Shown here one piece after another: positions 23,331 to 35,889 of a DNA stretch of 64,000 nt. The notes under the pieces were generated by a model that was given only the letters and a program-made list of their open reading frames with translations, made no database searches and was not told the origin of the DNA. The stretch is taken from NCBI RefSeq assembly GCF_000003195.3, contig NC_012871.2, forward strand, positions 7,303,997-7,367,996. The letters run 5' to 3'. How positions within the stretch are numbered: position 1 is the first letter of the stretch; each line of letters begins with the position of its first letter. The translations under genes and the position numbers were made by a program. Source of the DNA: Sorghum bicolor (taxonomy: Eukaryota; Streptophyta; Magnoliopsida; Poales; Poaceae).

Positions 23331-24692
23331 TTTTTTCCTCAAAATACGCAGCGTACTAGTAGTAGTATTTAAATTACAAACGAAAAATGAATCAAAGATT
23401 CAAAGTACAACCCCAAATCCACCCGCACAGCAGTAGCTCCAGCTCTCGTGATGAAATCGCACTCTCCGGTTTCAGATTGTTCAGGTTGTGATTTCGACTC
23501 CAGCATGATTGTTGTCCGTCTCTGTCCGGGGTCACATCTCAACTTTTTTGAGGTGGTTTTTCTACAGAAGCTTCGTCTAACCGCGCCTCTTGTTGTCAGG
23601 AGCTCTCGTCCTGGTTTGTATATACTCTGGTTTTCACTTGTTTTCTTTATACACATCCCAAATTATCATATAATTTATTTCCTTTCACAGCTCCTTTACG
23701 GATGATGTGCTGTGCTGTGCCGTAACGTCGTATCTGTCTACCATCTACTCGTAGTAACATACAAATCACACTTTAGTTTATATCAAATTGGTGTGTGTTC
23801 AATTTATCGTGTAAAATATAAGCACCTACTTGCGATTAACATTCCGGGAATGTTCTTGGGTTTTATATTACACCTTAGAGAATGATAGTTGATAGACACT
23901 GAAGCTTTATGAGGGAAAAAAAGGGAAACAACCTGAAAAGCAGTAATGATTCTTTTGCGCTACTGATCTGATAACATGAATGTAACTCTGATGTGGAATT
24001 AGATGCTAAGATATGCTGGTGGAGAACAACGGCCTACTTATGAGAATCAGTGAGCAATTATTTTTGGTGATACAACTTGGGTTCATTTCATCTCTGCTTT
24101 TTTATTCCTTTTATTAGTTAAAATTTAGCAGGTTGAGTGAGTAGCAAGCCTAGATAGATATTCTTCGCCCATTGTTTTCATCCCTTGCTGGATTTACCTT
24201 TTCCTGTCATGGTTGATCTAAAGTCTACAGAATTGCAATACAGCTTTGCTAGAACAGTCTCTTCCAGCGTCTGTTTGAGTGGCAAAGGAAGGAAGAAGAA
24301 GTCCCTCAGTGGTGGGCCCCAGAGTCCATTACTTTCACCCTTGTCACCTAGCAGGAAGGACAAGCCCACACACAAGCTCCTCTGTCTGCCGTCTCTCCTT
24401 TGCTGCAAAGAGCTCCAAGCCGTGTGAAGCCGATGCGTGGCTGCACCAGCACTCGTATATAGCTTTCTAGATCCCACTGGCCGGCAGGCACCTTGTTTCC
24501 CTGCAGTGAAGGAAGAGAAAGCCGAAAGACAGCAATATAATCAAGTTGATGCTTGTAAAGCAACTGGTATATATATAGGCCATTGATACTTGTAGGCTTT
24601 GCTGCCTGGCTGACTGTTGCGTAGCTACTAGATCCTGCAGCTTTCATTGTTGCATCAGCTAGCTTACGAGGAGGAGCAGAGCAGGTGCCTCC
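23331..24692. promoter_or_regulatory. Upstream region of the WDWEVLPD gene
   Basis: Mostly AT-rich. A TATA-like GGTATATATATAGG at about 24570-24583 lies some 110 bp before the ATG at 24693 and could be the core promoter; a second candidate, CGTATATAGC, is near 24452. The rest holds no feature I can name. Confidence 0.35.
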
Positions 24693-25893
24693 ATGGATGC
24701 AAGCCAGGATGTGTGGGACTGGGAGGTCCTGCCGGACCACAGGAGCCTCTCCATGATGAGCCATGGCAGCAAGAATCTTGATGGTAAGGATCACCCCTTC
24801 TTGTGTCGTCGTAAACAGCATCTGAATCTCTTTTGATTCATTGGTTGCAAAAACCAGATCAAGAAACGGAGGAACATGGTCTGCTGCCTCCATCAGGAGA
24901 TGTTGATGTGCATGAGCCTGCCGACGAGTGCAAGGACATCGGCGTCGTGCCGGATGAGACCAAACAAGTGGCCGGTGTTGCTGATCGGATGGCCTCTGAG
25001 GGAGAAGAGGAAGAGAAGAAGGCGTTCCAGAGCGCTGATGCCAAGGAGTCCACCACCGCCGACGACGGCAAGTTTGCTCAAGAGGAGGAAGAAGAAGATA
25101 TCAAGAAGGAAGACAAGTTTGCTCAAGAGGAGGAAGAAGAAGATATCAAGAAGGAGGACAACGAGTCGCGGCCGCCGCAGTGCGTGGTGTTCAGCGTGGG
25201 GAAGCTGAAGGTGAACGGGATCAGCGCACTGTGCTCGTTTGGGGTCGCGGCCGCCACCGTCTGCATCTTCCTCGTCGGCGGCAGGCTGCAGCATCACCAC
25301 CACAGGCAGCAGGAGCAGCAGAAGATCCAGCTGCAGTTCTACGGCGATGATAAGGTTCGATGACTCATTCACCGCTGTCTACCAAATCCATCCATAATCT
25401 CTCTTTTTCTAGGAGGAGTCTTTGGACCTATTACTAGTAATTAATTTGATAGGAATGCGAAGTTTGAGCTTGACAGACAACTAGACTGCTGCTTGTGGTT
25501 TTGTGCACTTAGATTAATTATCACGGTCTACCTTGGGCAATAATCCTATCTTGTCAAATGGGTTAGCCGTCCATCTCACTTTGTCTGATACAAACTGAAA
25601 CAAAAATAGAAAAACCACTAGCAGATTCTTGGATCAGCTTGTGCTACTTGTTCTTTGATTGACAAATGAATCATGGAAAGTAACTGATTCGTCGTATAGT
25701 ATCGTATCCATATCCATGACAACTTTGTCTGAAGATGCCTGCCTGCCTTGTTGTGTTGATCTGCATGCAGAGGATCCAGCAAGTGGTGCAGCAGACATCG
25801 AGGCTGAACCAGGCCATGTCGTCTGTGATGGGGGCAGGAGGAGCTTCCACGAGGGCCAACATATCCTTCGGTGGCTTCTACGATGGATTCTGA
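24693..25893 (+). CDS. 236-aa plant protein with WDWEVLPD start and C-terminal membrane segment (DUF6821-like)
   Basis: Three exons: 24693-24783 (91 nt), 24858-25354 (497 nt) and 25771-25893 (123 nt), with GT-AG borders and matching phases. The protein opens MDASQDVWDWEVLPDH, the signature I associate with a plant-specific family of unknown function (DUF6821 is my best recollection). A long acidic, Glu-rich middle contains a tandem 15-residue repeat (102-116 and 117-131). The conserved part KLKVNGISALCSFGVAAATV spans a single hydrophobic segment (about 151-171), followed by a His/Gln-rich linker and a conserved C terminus ending SFGGFYDGF. This suggests a tail-anchored membrane protein with the acidic part in the cytosol. 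Function and membrane are unknown. Frame continuity across both introns makes the model strong. Confidence 0.85.
25070..25159 (+). repeat. 45-bp coding tandem duplication
   Basis: Two adjacent copies (25070-25114 and 25115-25159) differ by one base (GAA/GAG). Each encodes KFAQEEEEEDIKKED, so the duplication keeps frame and extends the acidic domain. Confidence 0.95.
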
Positions 25894-26224
25894 TGGATCA
25901 GAACAGAGTATCATCGTCATTCATCAAGCACAAAGTTGCCGTGGTAGCAGACTAGCAGGTAGCAACTTTAGTTGTGCTACGGCCAAGTGATGTGAAACTC
26001 TGGGTGTATACTAATACTGCCACGCACGTACCTGCACATACCGTGTGGTGGATGTAAATAATTGGGTTGTTATTAGACTTTGGTTTAATTAATACAGATA
26101 AGGATGGATTATAGGTTTATTTATTCACGTTGATATAGGTTATGCTTAATGGAGAAGTTACTAACTAAACGTTGAACCATGCCATGCTCCTCTTCGATTA
26201 CCTGTTTCTGCTTGCTTGTGTATA
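25894..26224. other. 3' flank of the WDWEVLPD gene
   Basis: Probable 3' untranslated region. A possible poly(A) signal AATACA/AATAAT-type AT-rich stretch lies around 26055-26095. No gene. Confidence 0.3.
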
Positions 26225-26484
26225 TTCCCTCCGTATAGGATTTAGAAATCGTTTAGAACAATGGCATGATCTCCAAAACATAACTTTGATCTCTTATTTT
26301 TATAAAAATATTTAGAAAAAAAGATATGTGTATACTTTTATGAAAGTATTTTTAAGACAAATATATTCATACAATTTTCACATTTACAAACTCGATAATT
26401 TTAAAGTCATTGATGATTTATATTCCTAATGTTTGACTCAAACCTTATCCAAAACCACTTCTAAATTTTATACAGATGGAATAT
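26225..26484. repeat. Stowaway-like MITE
   Basis: Left end TTCCCTCCGTATAGGATTTAGAA and right end TTCTAAATTTTATACAGATGGAA are diverged inverted repeats with the typical CTCCGT motif. About 260 bp. Confidence 0.65.
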
Positions 26485-26493
26485 ATATATATA

Positions 26494-26562
26494 TTAATAA
26501 ATAATAAATATATAGGTGTCATTCACATATATAAGCAAGCAGGGAGTTCCTTGTGAATGACA

Positions 26563-26602
<40 letters not shown>

Positions 26603-26652
26603 CAAGCAGGGAGTTCCTTGTGAATGACACCTATATATTTATTATTTATTAA
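26494..26652. repeat. Perfect 33-bp inverted repeat with an internal direct duplication
   Basis: The left arm 26494-26526 is exactly complementary to the right arm 26620-26652 (arm core AATATATAGGTGTCATTCAC). Between them, the phrase AGCAAGCAGGGAGTTCCTTG plus GTGAATGACACC occurs twice (about 26533 and 26601) around a (TA)n tract at 26565-26598. A small foldback element has evidently been partly duplicated in tandem. Confidence 0.85.
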
Positions 26653-26654
26653 TT

Positions 26655-28391
26655 AATAAATGATTTGTGAGCATGCAGAAAAATAGTTATTGTTCTCAGG
26701 TCGTAAATTACTATTTTATTAGTTGGGTGTACTTTAATTTCGATGAAAGAGGCCCGAAGCACGCACAAAATCACAAATATATTTTAATAGCGTAATTAGT
26801 CTAAGCCTTGTTCAGCAAGGGGATTGCCCTAGCCACTATCATTTCTGTCAAAGAAAGTTTTAGCCAGCGGACGTGCGCCCTCAATTGTGCGTTGTGGTGT
26901 TCATAGTGACACTGACAACCCCACCAATAATCTGCTGGGCCTTTTTCTTTGTGCACGGCGACGCGACGGTACAAGTGTCCGTCCGTCCGCCCATCGCGCC
27001 AACGACTCCGCGCAATTATGAGGTCCTCTTAACTAATACTACTATCGATTCTAAATTATAAGTTGTTTTAATTTTTTTAAGATATGTAGTTTTTACTATT
27101 ATATATTATATTCAGATACATAGTAAAATTAATGTATTTTTAAAAAAAGGATTACAAAAACTTTGCCACTCCTTTTAATGCAAGAAAAAAATTAAAAGAC
27201 AAGTGCTAAATGGTTGAGTGAAAACCATGTCAAAAACCATACAGTTGGAGAGTGCATCACTCATCCCAAATAACTTCAATGTCTTCGATACAAAGACTGA
27301 AAACTTCAAAAAACAATGTATTTGAAAAAGCCAAAACATTTGTAATTTGAAATAAAGGATGCATGAGATATAAACGTTCTTCCTGGCTTCTCCTTAGGTA
27401 GACGTACCTATGGTCGCATTTAAGCCTAGTTCTTCGAGAGTTCTCTGAATATGGAAGGAGAAGCATTTCCTTGTCAAGTATTTTTGTCGTCTTGTCATTT
27501 CACCATCAAATACCTTCACCACCACTAAGATGCAAGGACTTCTTAGGTAAGATTTTTTGTTGGGATTTCTCAATCAGTTTAACTAAAAAGTCTACCAAAC
27601 CTACATATGTAGGAACGGCTTGTAAACTTAAAGCCAAACATAAGAGCTTCACCAAAAAAAATTCTTTAAATCTTTCTTAATTTACATAAATAGATATTTT
27701 GGTGAAAAAATATCCTTCAATAACCTCTTTCATTCGATCTCCAAATATAAACATCATATGTTCCGTATTTCTTTCTAGCCAAAGATAGAGAGCAAGGATG
27801 ACTCTCTGAAGTGTGTACAAAATATAAAAAAGTTGTTGGAAGGTAAAAAATAAAAAAAAAGGAATTTTACTCAAGCAACTCTCTAAATAATGATTTCGGG
27901 ATAAAATTTTAGAAAGGCTCTTGAAGATGCTCCGCTGAAACTAAAAGTCATTTTCACCCAAAGCTGAAGCCAAAAAAAAAAAACATAACTTTCCCCAGTT
28001 TCTCCTTTTTAAAGAAGCCGGGACTATACCAAACGGCATCTAAATCTACAAGTTAACGCCTATTGATATATGGTATAAAAGGAGAAACACACAACATTGG
28101 AGAACAAAATAAAAATTGCTCAAATTTACAGTAGCATATAACAAAGTACCATGTCCGCTAAACTAGCTAGTGATGATCCGGCCGGTTTTGGGATCCTTGC
28201 GAAACAAAGGCACACGGTTGAAATTATTACGGGAGAAAAGGAGGAGGAAGAAATATCTCACCTGAAAGCTGAAGTGCAATGTACTGTATGTCGATCAACA
28301 CGGGGTAAAAAATCTGGCGCAAGTCCTTATCAGGTGGTCAAAACGAAGGCCACTTCGTCAAGTCTCTGAACGGGCTGGAGCGTGCCAGGGA
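26655..28391. other. Intergenic DNA
   Basis: AT-rich. A half Stowaway-like sequence (CTATCGATTCTAAATTATAAGTTG) lies near 27044-27140. No exon or RNA gene was recognised. The short open frame at 28151-28369 has no known domain. Confidence 0.4.
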
Positions 28392-28627
28392 GACCTTGTT
28401 CAGTTCGTGAATTTTTTTTTTTTGACTTTGGCTACTGAAGCACTTTCGTTTGCATGTGACAATTATTATCTAATTACAAAGTAACTAGGCTTAAAAAATT
28501 CGTCTCGCAAATTACAGATAAACTTTACAATTAATTTTTATTTTTATCTATATTTAATACTCCATACATGTGTACAAAGATTCAATGTGACGTAGAATCT
28601 TGAAAATTTTTAGAACTAAACAAGGCC
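28392..28627. repeat. Tourist-like MITE, copy 6
   Basis: GACCTTGTTCAGTTCG to AGAACTAAACAAGGCC with the family interior (AAGCACTTTCGTTTGCAT, TTCGTCTCGCAAATTACAG, TCAATGTGACGTAGAATC). Confidence 0.75.
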
Positions 28628-30932
28628 CAGTTAGCTTGGCAAGTGGCAACGTTGCTCCGGCGATGCCGACACGACACAGGGGTGAGAAGTGAAAGCGTCG
28701 TCGTCGTGTAATTTGTTGCGTGTGTTTGTCCACGGAATTGTTCTTTTGTGCACCATATACGTGCATACAGTCGCGTGTACGGCGCATTTGCAGGAGTAGC
28801 TAGTCGTTATCGAGATATGCTGTCGTGTTTTATTAATTACAGTTGTTATCGAGTAGTAGTTACTACTAATGTAACTGATTGTTCCTAGTCTTCAAAGCTA
28901 TGTAAAATACTTTGTTAATTAACCACTCCTGAACAGAGTGGCCATGCTTTTGTATTCCTATTTACAGTAAATAAAATATTACAAAAACAAAACATAACCG
29001 AACAAGGGTTTAGTGATTTTGGTAGTTGAGTGGCAACATAACATAGTCAATGGGACAAAGAATGTTTCCTAGTATACAAAGTACAGAGTCTTAAGGATAT
29101 AAGAGATGGACTTGAGATAGGCTACGATGAAGATCAAAGAATCACCCACCTCAAATATATAACTTATGGCCATCGGTGGATCTGAATATGCCAACTTTTG
29201 CAGGAGAAAGTCCAAATAAGGGTAAGCCCAATTGATTGGGCCAGTTGCAAGACATTGAATGGATCAGATCCAGTAGCTTGGTCTTCTAGAAGATGATGCT
29301 TCTGTCATGTGTCCCTTTGGCACACCATTTCACTGCTTTGTGGTTTCTTGGTTCTTTTTCTTTCTAGTACATCATGCTATTTAGTTGACAAATGGCAATA
29401 GAGTTTTAAAAGCTATTCAGACTGCTGCCCTAATTTGCCTCTGGCCATATTATTTCTATGGAGCAGATAAGGTGTTGCCTCTGTATAACCAAAGATAAAC
29501 ACTATTCTGACTTTCCCTTCCTGATAAGGTGTTGTACTATCCTTTTTTTTTTGTATCTATTATGCTTTTTTCCCTAGTTGCATATGCTTTGCACGGTTGA
29601 TGCATCTCAAATGAAACATTCCAAAGAAAAATATTTGGCTGTATATAAGCACTAGTTAGTTGATCAAGTCACCGGGTGACAAAACAGATGAAAAGATTCA
29701 ACATCTTTGTATGCGTATTAACTGCATTATAGGCTGAATAAAAAAGAAAGAAAGAAACTGCATTATAGGCTACTGTTCTTTGGGTCTCAGCTCTTCACAG
29801 GCATACCAAAATTGAGCCTCTTGCTTAATCAAATTGGCTACTGGTGCTTAAACTTCATTTTTTACCTGTATTTTATATTCCATATCTGCTTGGTTATAGT
29901 ATCTACCTTGTTTGAAAGAATTGAGCCTCTTGCTTCATCAAATGGACTACTGGAGTCACGGAATTAATGTTGAAGTTGTTTGATTGAATCGTATCCTACA
30001 TACTCTTGGTTTAATTCATATACTAGAGTCATAGTTACCACTGCTAATATTGCCAGAGCAAAGTCCTGTCACATAATCAGCTGTCTTAGGATGGATTTGA
30101 TTAAAATCTAACTGTTCGCTTCTTTCAAACAAATAATTGTTTGAATTTGATTAAATATAATTAGTCTGTTTTGATGTGTCTCACCAGCTTTTTATTAATT
30201 TAACTAGGCATCCTAGAATTCAGTTGGATGATTTTATTTAAAAGTTATGACCAAGTTCATGTTCAGGTCAATGAAGAAACTCTGTTACTTTCTTGGATCC
30301 TGACATTTGAAATAGACATGTCAACTGATTGCAGTGATTGTCCAATGGTTGCCCTGGAACAGGATGCAATGTAAACATTGTTTTCATGTTTTGTCAGAGT
30401 TAGTCTGAATGACAGAATTCTGTGTAGATCTTACTGTCGCAGTAATTGTTTCTAGACATCATCTTCCAGATAAGTGACTAGCATTTCTGCATATGAGAAA
30501 GATTGCTTCCATGCAGTTGCCATTCAGAATCGTGTTACTACATACTAGCAAGTGGGTGAGATGACCATGAATCATTTTTATGATGTTTGCACGTGAACAG
30601 AGGACTTGTTTTAAGATAAAAAGCAGTGAGCAGTGAAACGAAACATACCTTCTAATAGAGCTCAATTCTGATCGTTTTTCTTTCAGAATTTGCACTTCTT
30701 CACATGGGATGATTTTACATCTGTTGATCTCATATCTCTTCAGTTATTGACTTACTATTGATGCAATTTTTGTAGGCCATCTTGCTCTTGCACGGGTCTT
30801 GGACTGTGTTGTAATTTTGGCAACAGGCAAAGCTGAGGTTAAAAAGTCTATTGGTTTAACCACACATATATATGAGCCAAAGTGCCAAATTTCATCTCTC
30901 TTATTATGATTCTGCATACTTAGTATCATATC
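28628..30932. other. Intergenic DNA left of the LINE
   Basis: No reading frame with recognisable content and no structured repeat seen. It directly borders the poly(A) end of the LINE. Confidence 0.4.
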
Positions 30933-32334
30933 TTTTTTTTTTGGGGATCAACGGGGGGGAGGCGTTCCCCACCTGATAAAAATTCTATTTTAGCCCAAAA
31001 ACGGCTCGCAAAGAGTCAGCATATTACAAGATTACAAAGTACAAAATACAATAGCTGCAGCTATGAGTTGCTTTGATAGAGGTTTACAAGACTTAGACAG
31101 CGGATGTCTAGGTTCGTGCAGGCCTAGCCATTTCAAGGACTGAACACCAATGGGTAGCTACTGCCCTTTTTCTCCTAGGCAGTCTGAACTTCCAGAGCTC
31201 GGTTGCCGACTTGCAATCACAGTGTCAGCTGAATGAACTTCGTTGTTGAAGATCCTCGCATTTCTGGCTTTCCAGATGTGCCAACAGATTAGCGCAATGA
31301 AGGAGGGGAATTCCTGGATGGGGGCAGCAGTAGAGTTGGAGACAGTGTGGAGTTGTGACATGTCCATGGAGGTTATGGACTAAAGGCCTAGACATTGCCA
31401 TGTCTCCCGGCCGATGGTGTAGCCATGGATGATGTGCTCAGGAGACTCATCACTGGCGTTGCAGATTTCGCAAGTTGCAGAATCTACAATGTGTTTCTTT
31501 AGCAGCACCGACCGACACTTGATTCTCCTCTGAGTTAGAAGCCACATAAACAGCTGAACCCTTGGTGGAGCAAAGGTTTTCCAAATGAATTTTGCTCTCG
31601 GGTCCTCTCCTTGACCCCTAGCCTTGATCATCCTGTAAAGCTACCCACTGTCAAGGGAGTTGTCTGCTCGAAAGAAAGTCGAGCACCTCTTGTCCGGCTC
31701 ACCAGTGAGTTGAGTGGAGTCTAGAATGTCCTGAACCATGTTCAGTTCTTGTGCTGCTATTGTTGAAAGCCTAGGCACCAACGAGATGCCAGAGGCTTTG
31801 ATTAAACTCAGAGGGGAAGTCTTCGCTGTACAGTGAGATAGCAGGGAGGGGAAACGATCGGCCAAAGGTTCATCGCCGACCCAAATATCATACCAAAACG
31901 AGCAGGTCCTTCCATCCCCGACCGAGACAGTCGTGATTGCTTGATAGAGTGGTAAGATGGATCTCAGCGTCTGCCAATGTTGCCCATGGAGATCACCTTC
32001 AAGAGAGCAAACAGAGGCACGACCCTGAACCCATTGTGCCCATGCCGAAGACTGAGGGCAGTGAAGCCGATGGATAAGTTTCAACAGAAGGCAAATGTTC
32101 TGGATCCCTAAATCGCGTACTCCAAGCCCGCCAAACTCTCGAGGGCAGCATAAATTCTCTCAGGCAATGAGGCAGGCTCCAGGTGAGCAGTGGCCATTCT
32201 TGTCTGCAGACCAGAAGAATGCCCTTCTCTTGGCGTCCATGGCCTGGATCGTGGTCTGGGGAAGTTGCAGTGAGCTCATTAGATAGACCAGAATGGAGTC
32301 CAGGACTGCATTCACCATTATTCCTCTGCCCATG
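30933..32334 (-). mobile_element. 3' half of a dead LINE (RT C-terminus, zf-RVT, poly(A) end)
   Basis: Minus-strand frames encode the end of a plant non-LTR retrotransposon polyprotein. One (32329-32160) reads AMDAKRRAFFWSADKNGH, typical of the region after the RT domain. Others (32084-31641, 31631-31380) contain FWYDIWVGDEPLADRFP and a zf-RVT pattern ATCEICNASDESPEHI. A last piece (31367-31158) reads CWHIWKARNARIFNNE. Stop codons separate these frames, so it is not functional. A run of T on the plus strand at about 30933-30943 is the poly(A) tail in element orientation. Confidence 0.85.
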
Positions 32335-32499
32335 TGAAAGGTCCTTGTTTGGTTTTGGTAATTGAGTGACAACTTAGGTGGACTAATAGTGTTTATGTGA
32401 GATACATAGGAGATTAGTCCACAGGTGATGATATGATGATGGAGGAGCTCATTGCACATGAGACATGACATGGAGTCATGTGACCAAGGTGGAGAAGAT

Positions 32500-35209
32500 T
32501 GTGGGGGTATAAACCCCTATACCCTTACGGCTAGACTTGGGCCAGGAGGCTTGGCCCATTACGAGACGAGTTCAAGGCTTGATCCGACAGCTTGGAGTTT
32601 TGTGCAAGGAAACAAGATGTGGAGATCAAGCAGGATTCTAGTCGGTTAGAATAGGAATTGATATCGAATTATCCATGGCAATTGTAACCGACTAGGATTA
32701 GTTTCCAGATCTGTAACCCTGCCCTCCAGACTATATAAGGAGGGGCAAGGGACCCCCTAGGACGAGTCACACATCATATTCTCTCAACACAATCCAATAC
32801 AACCAGACGCAGGACGTAGGTATTACGCCAACTCGGCGGCCGAACCTGGATAAAAAGCTTGTCCGTGTCTTGCGTCACCATCGAGTTCGTAGTTTGCGCA
32901 CCGTCTACCGATAAACTACTACCGTGGGTATACCCCAAGGTAGACTGCCGACCAGCTTTCGTCGACAGTGGCGCGCCAGGTAGGGGGTGTGCGTGCAACT
33001 TCTCCGACGAATGAGATGGCCATCATCCCCGACTTCGCGACCATGGCAGGCGGCTTCACGTTCACCGTCAGCTTCAACAGCTTCACCACCACGACCGCGA
33101 AGGAGGCGTAGATCCAATCTATGCCGATCACTTCTTCACCGACGTCGGCTGCAGCTCCAACCACGCTGGCTACGGCTTCGACCACACCAGCAACGTTTCC
33201 GACCACGCCGACAACGCGTCGCACGCTTCCCTGCTACAAAGGGAGGCAGATCGACAACACCGACCTGCTCGGGCCATCGACCAAATTGTTTAGCCTACTT
33301 GCTCTGACCACCAGTCGCAATAATAATCGTCGCGGAGAACGACGCTATGACAACAGCGACCACCGTCATGACAAGTCGAAAAGCTCGAGGGCCGGACAAT
33401 TTTGTCGTCACCGACTAGACTTTCTTTCAAAGATAAGTACACTTCTAATATTTTATTTATTTTTGGCATAATATTTTTAATATTATTATTCTTTAAAACA
33501 ACTTTTTTAGCCGACTAGTTTTTTCTCCTACACGAGCTTTCCAGAGCCGGCACTGTCTCCGACTCCTCCCTACACGTGCACGAGATCCGCCCTCTGCGTT
33601 CCGGGTGGTCGGCAGTAGCTCTCTGGCGAGGCTGGCAATCCTACGCGTGCCTAGGTTCCGCACCTCATGCTGATTGTTGGCTAGACCAGAGCTGGTACAA
33701 GCTCTAGGATGAATTAACTACTTGTGCTAATTTTATAACAAAAAATCTAAAACTTATCTCAGTACTAATTTTTGTCTAAAGTTTATTTATACATCATGTA
33801 CTACCTATTCTTTATATTTATTTTTCAGGGGTTTGGCCCAGTCGACAAGCTACGCTCGGGGACTCGTCGACTATTCCCTACGCTGTGCCCGGGGACTGCT
33901 CCGACCACCGAGCACGTTTACGTTCCCAACCACGCTCGGTGACTTGTCGACTACTCTCTATGCTGTGCTCGAAGACTGTGCCGACCACCGAGCACGTTTA
34001 CGTTCCCAACCACGCTCGGGGACTTGTCCACCGGTCCCTACGTCGTGCTCGGGGACTGCACCGACCACCGAGCACTATATGCTCGGGGACTGGTCGACCA
34101 GCCCACCAATTTAAAAACTTGGGGACTGCACCGACCACCGAGCACTATACGCTCGGGGACTGGTCGACCAGCCCACCAATTTGAGAATTCGGGGACTGTA
34201 CCGACCACCGAGCGTTATATGCTCGGAGACTGGTCGATTAGTCTATTCAATTGCAGACGGACTGGTAAATTCAATTTTTTAGACCTTGCTACAAGGCTCA
34301 TACTTCGCCTTCCAGCAAGCTCGGGGACTACATCGGTACGATGCATCTGGCGATGCATCTCAGTTTCAGAATTTCTTTGAGGACTTTTCTTTTGACCCTG
34401 GCACCACGTGCCTACGTCACCTACTACCAGGCTCGGGGACTAAGTGGGCACACTTCACCTTGCGGTGAATATGCTTGCTTTTTGAAAGACTATACTTTTC
34501 AGAAAAGTAAAGTGGGCACACTTCACCAGGAAAGAAATCTTTTTTGATTAAGAGCACCATGCATTCTTCGAACAACCTGCTTCTTCGATGTCAATGTTGA
34601 TCAACTGTCTTTTGAGTCGGTCAAAATACCGTTGCAACTGTTTGGACGAATTTCCTGCTTATTGAAGACGTCAAGCCTCACTGATCGAAGAAGCTCAAGA
34701 CAGCGTGTTACATCACAATACATGGTGCTCGGGGACTAGCTGTGGGGGTATAAACCCCTATACCCTTACGGCTAGACTTGGGCCAGGAGGCTTGGCCCAT
34801 TACGAGACGAGTTCAAGGCTTGATCCGACAGCTTGGAGTTTTGTGCAAGGAAACAAGATGTGGAGATCAAGCAGGATTCTAGTCGGTTAGAATAGGAATT
34901 GATATCGAATTATCCATGGCAATTGTAACCGACTAGGATTAGTTTCCAGATCTGTAACCCTGCCCTCCAGACTATATAAGGAGGGGCAAGGGACCCCCCT
35001 AGGACGAGTCACACATCATATTCTCTCAACACAATCCAATACAACCAGACGCAGGACGTAGGTATTACGCCAACTCGGCGGCCGAACCTGGATAAAAAGC
35101 TTGTCCGTGTCTTGCGTCACCATCGAGTTCGTAGTTTGCGCACCGTCTACCGATAAACTACTACCGTGGGTATACCCCAAGGTAGACTGCCGACCAGCTT
35201 TCGTCGACA
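32500..35209 (+). mobile_element. Young non-autonomous LTR retrotransposon (2710 bp), target duplication AAGAT
   Basis: Two direct LTRs, 32500-32967 (468 bp) and 34741-35209 (469 bp), read identically except for one extra C in a C-run. Both start TGTGGGGG and end GTCGACA. The element is flanked by AAGAT (32495-32499 and 35210-35214). A primer-binding-like TGGCGCGCCAGGTAGGGG follows the 5' LTR directly, and a CTCGGGGACTAGC tract precedes the 3' LTR. The LTRs have a TATA box (ACTATATAAGGAGG). The 1.77-kb interior lacks recognisable gag or pol, so it must be moved by another element. It sits inside the solo LTR. Confidence 0.92.
33830..34250 (+). repeat. Tandem array inside the non-autonomous element
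   Basis: At least seven diverged units share GCTCGGGGACTG and CCGACCACCGAGCAC. The first units are about 100 bp and contain CGTTTACGTTCCCAACCACG. Later units are about 73 bp and contain the palindrome CTGGTCGACCAG. Because GTGCTCGG and CCGAGCAC are complementary, each unit can fold on itself. Confidence 0.85.
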
Positions 35210-35889
35210 AAGATCAAGATGAGGCTTGGCTTGATGGACCGGTTGCAAGAGTGAAGGGCAAGTCGGAGGCTTTGAAGCGAGGGACCGCGTGTGACGATGA
35301 AGCTTGAGCAAGACTTGGCGCCGATGGACCGAGGCAACGGTGAAGAGCAAGTGAGGTCAAGATCGATGAACCAATACGGTCACGTGATGATATAAAGTGG
35401 ATCATATCATTTGGTGATTGGTTGGTGCATGTGTTGCATCAACATTGGAGGAGATGGAATGGAATGCGCAAGGCAAAGGTATAACCTAGGGCATTTTCAT
35501 TTCACCGGTCATAGGTGTGTAGAGAAGTTTATGACCGGATTTAGGATAGATGGCCGTACTATCAAGAGGGGCAAACTTGTTTGCATATCGGTCATCTAGT
35601 GCCATTTGAGCGATCTAACTTTGCATACGTGTTAGGATCGAGTGGCGTGGAAAGTTTGAGAGGCTAACTTCTTTGGGAAAATGTTTGAGAAAATGCTAAC
35701 ACACTTGCACATGGTGGAGTACACTTGGTGGTGTTGGCACATTTGCAAAGGAGGTGGAGTTCCTAGGATTGAGAGAGGTGTGGGTTTCTCTCTCCCTCCC
35801 GCCGAGTTTGCGAGGCGGGATTCGGCGCTTTTGAGAAAATGAAGTGCATATTTTCTACTGCACCGGTGGGAATTTTTGAGAAGTCGCGG

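Noticed and set aside
33830..34250. Regular repeats considered as a CRISPR array
   Set aside because: Plant nuclear context, units diverge and lack constant repeats with unique spacers; they belong to a retroelement.
33121..34380. Open frames in the small LTR element, candidate gag
   Set aside because: They are translations of the tandem array and of GC-rich leader sequence; no gag, protease or RT motif is present.
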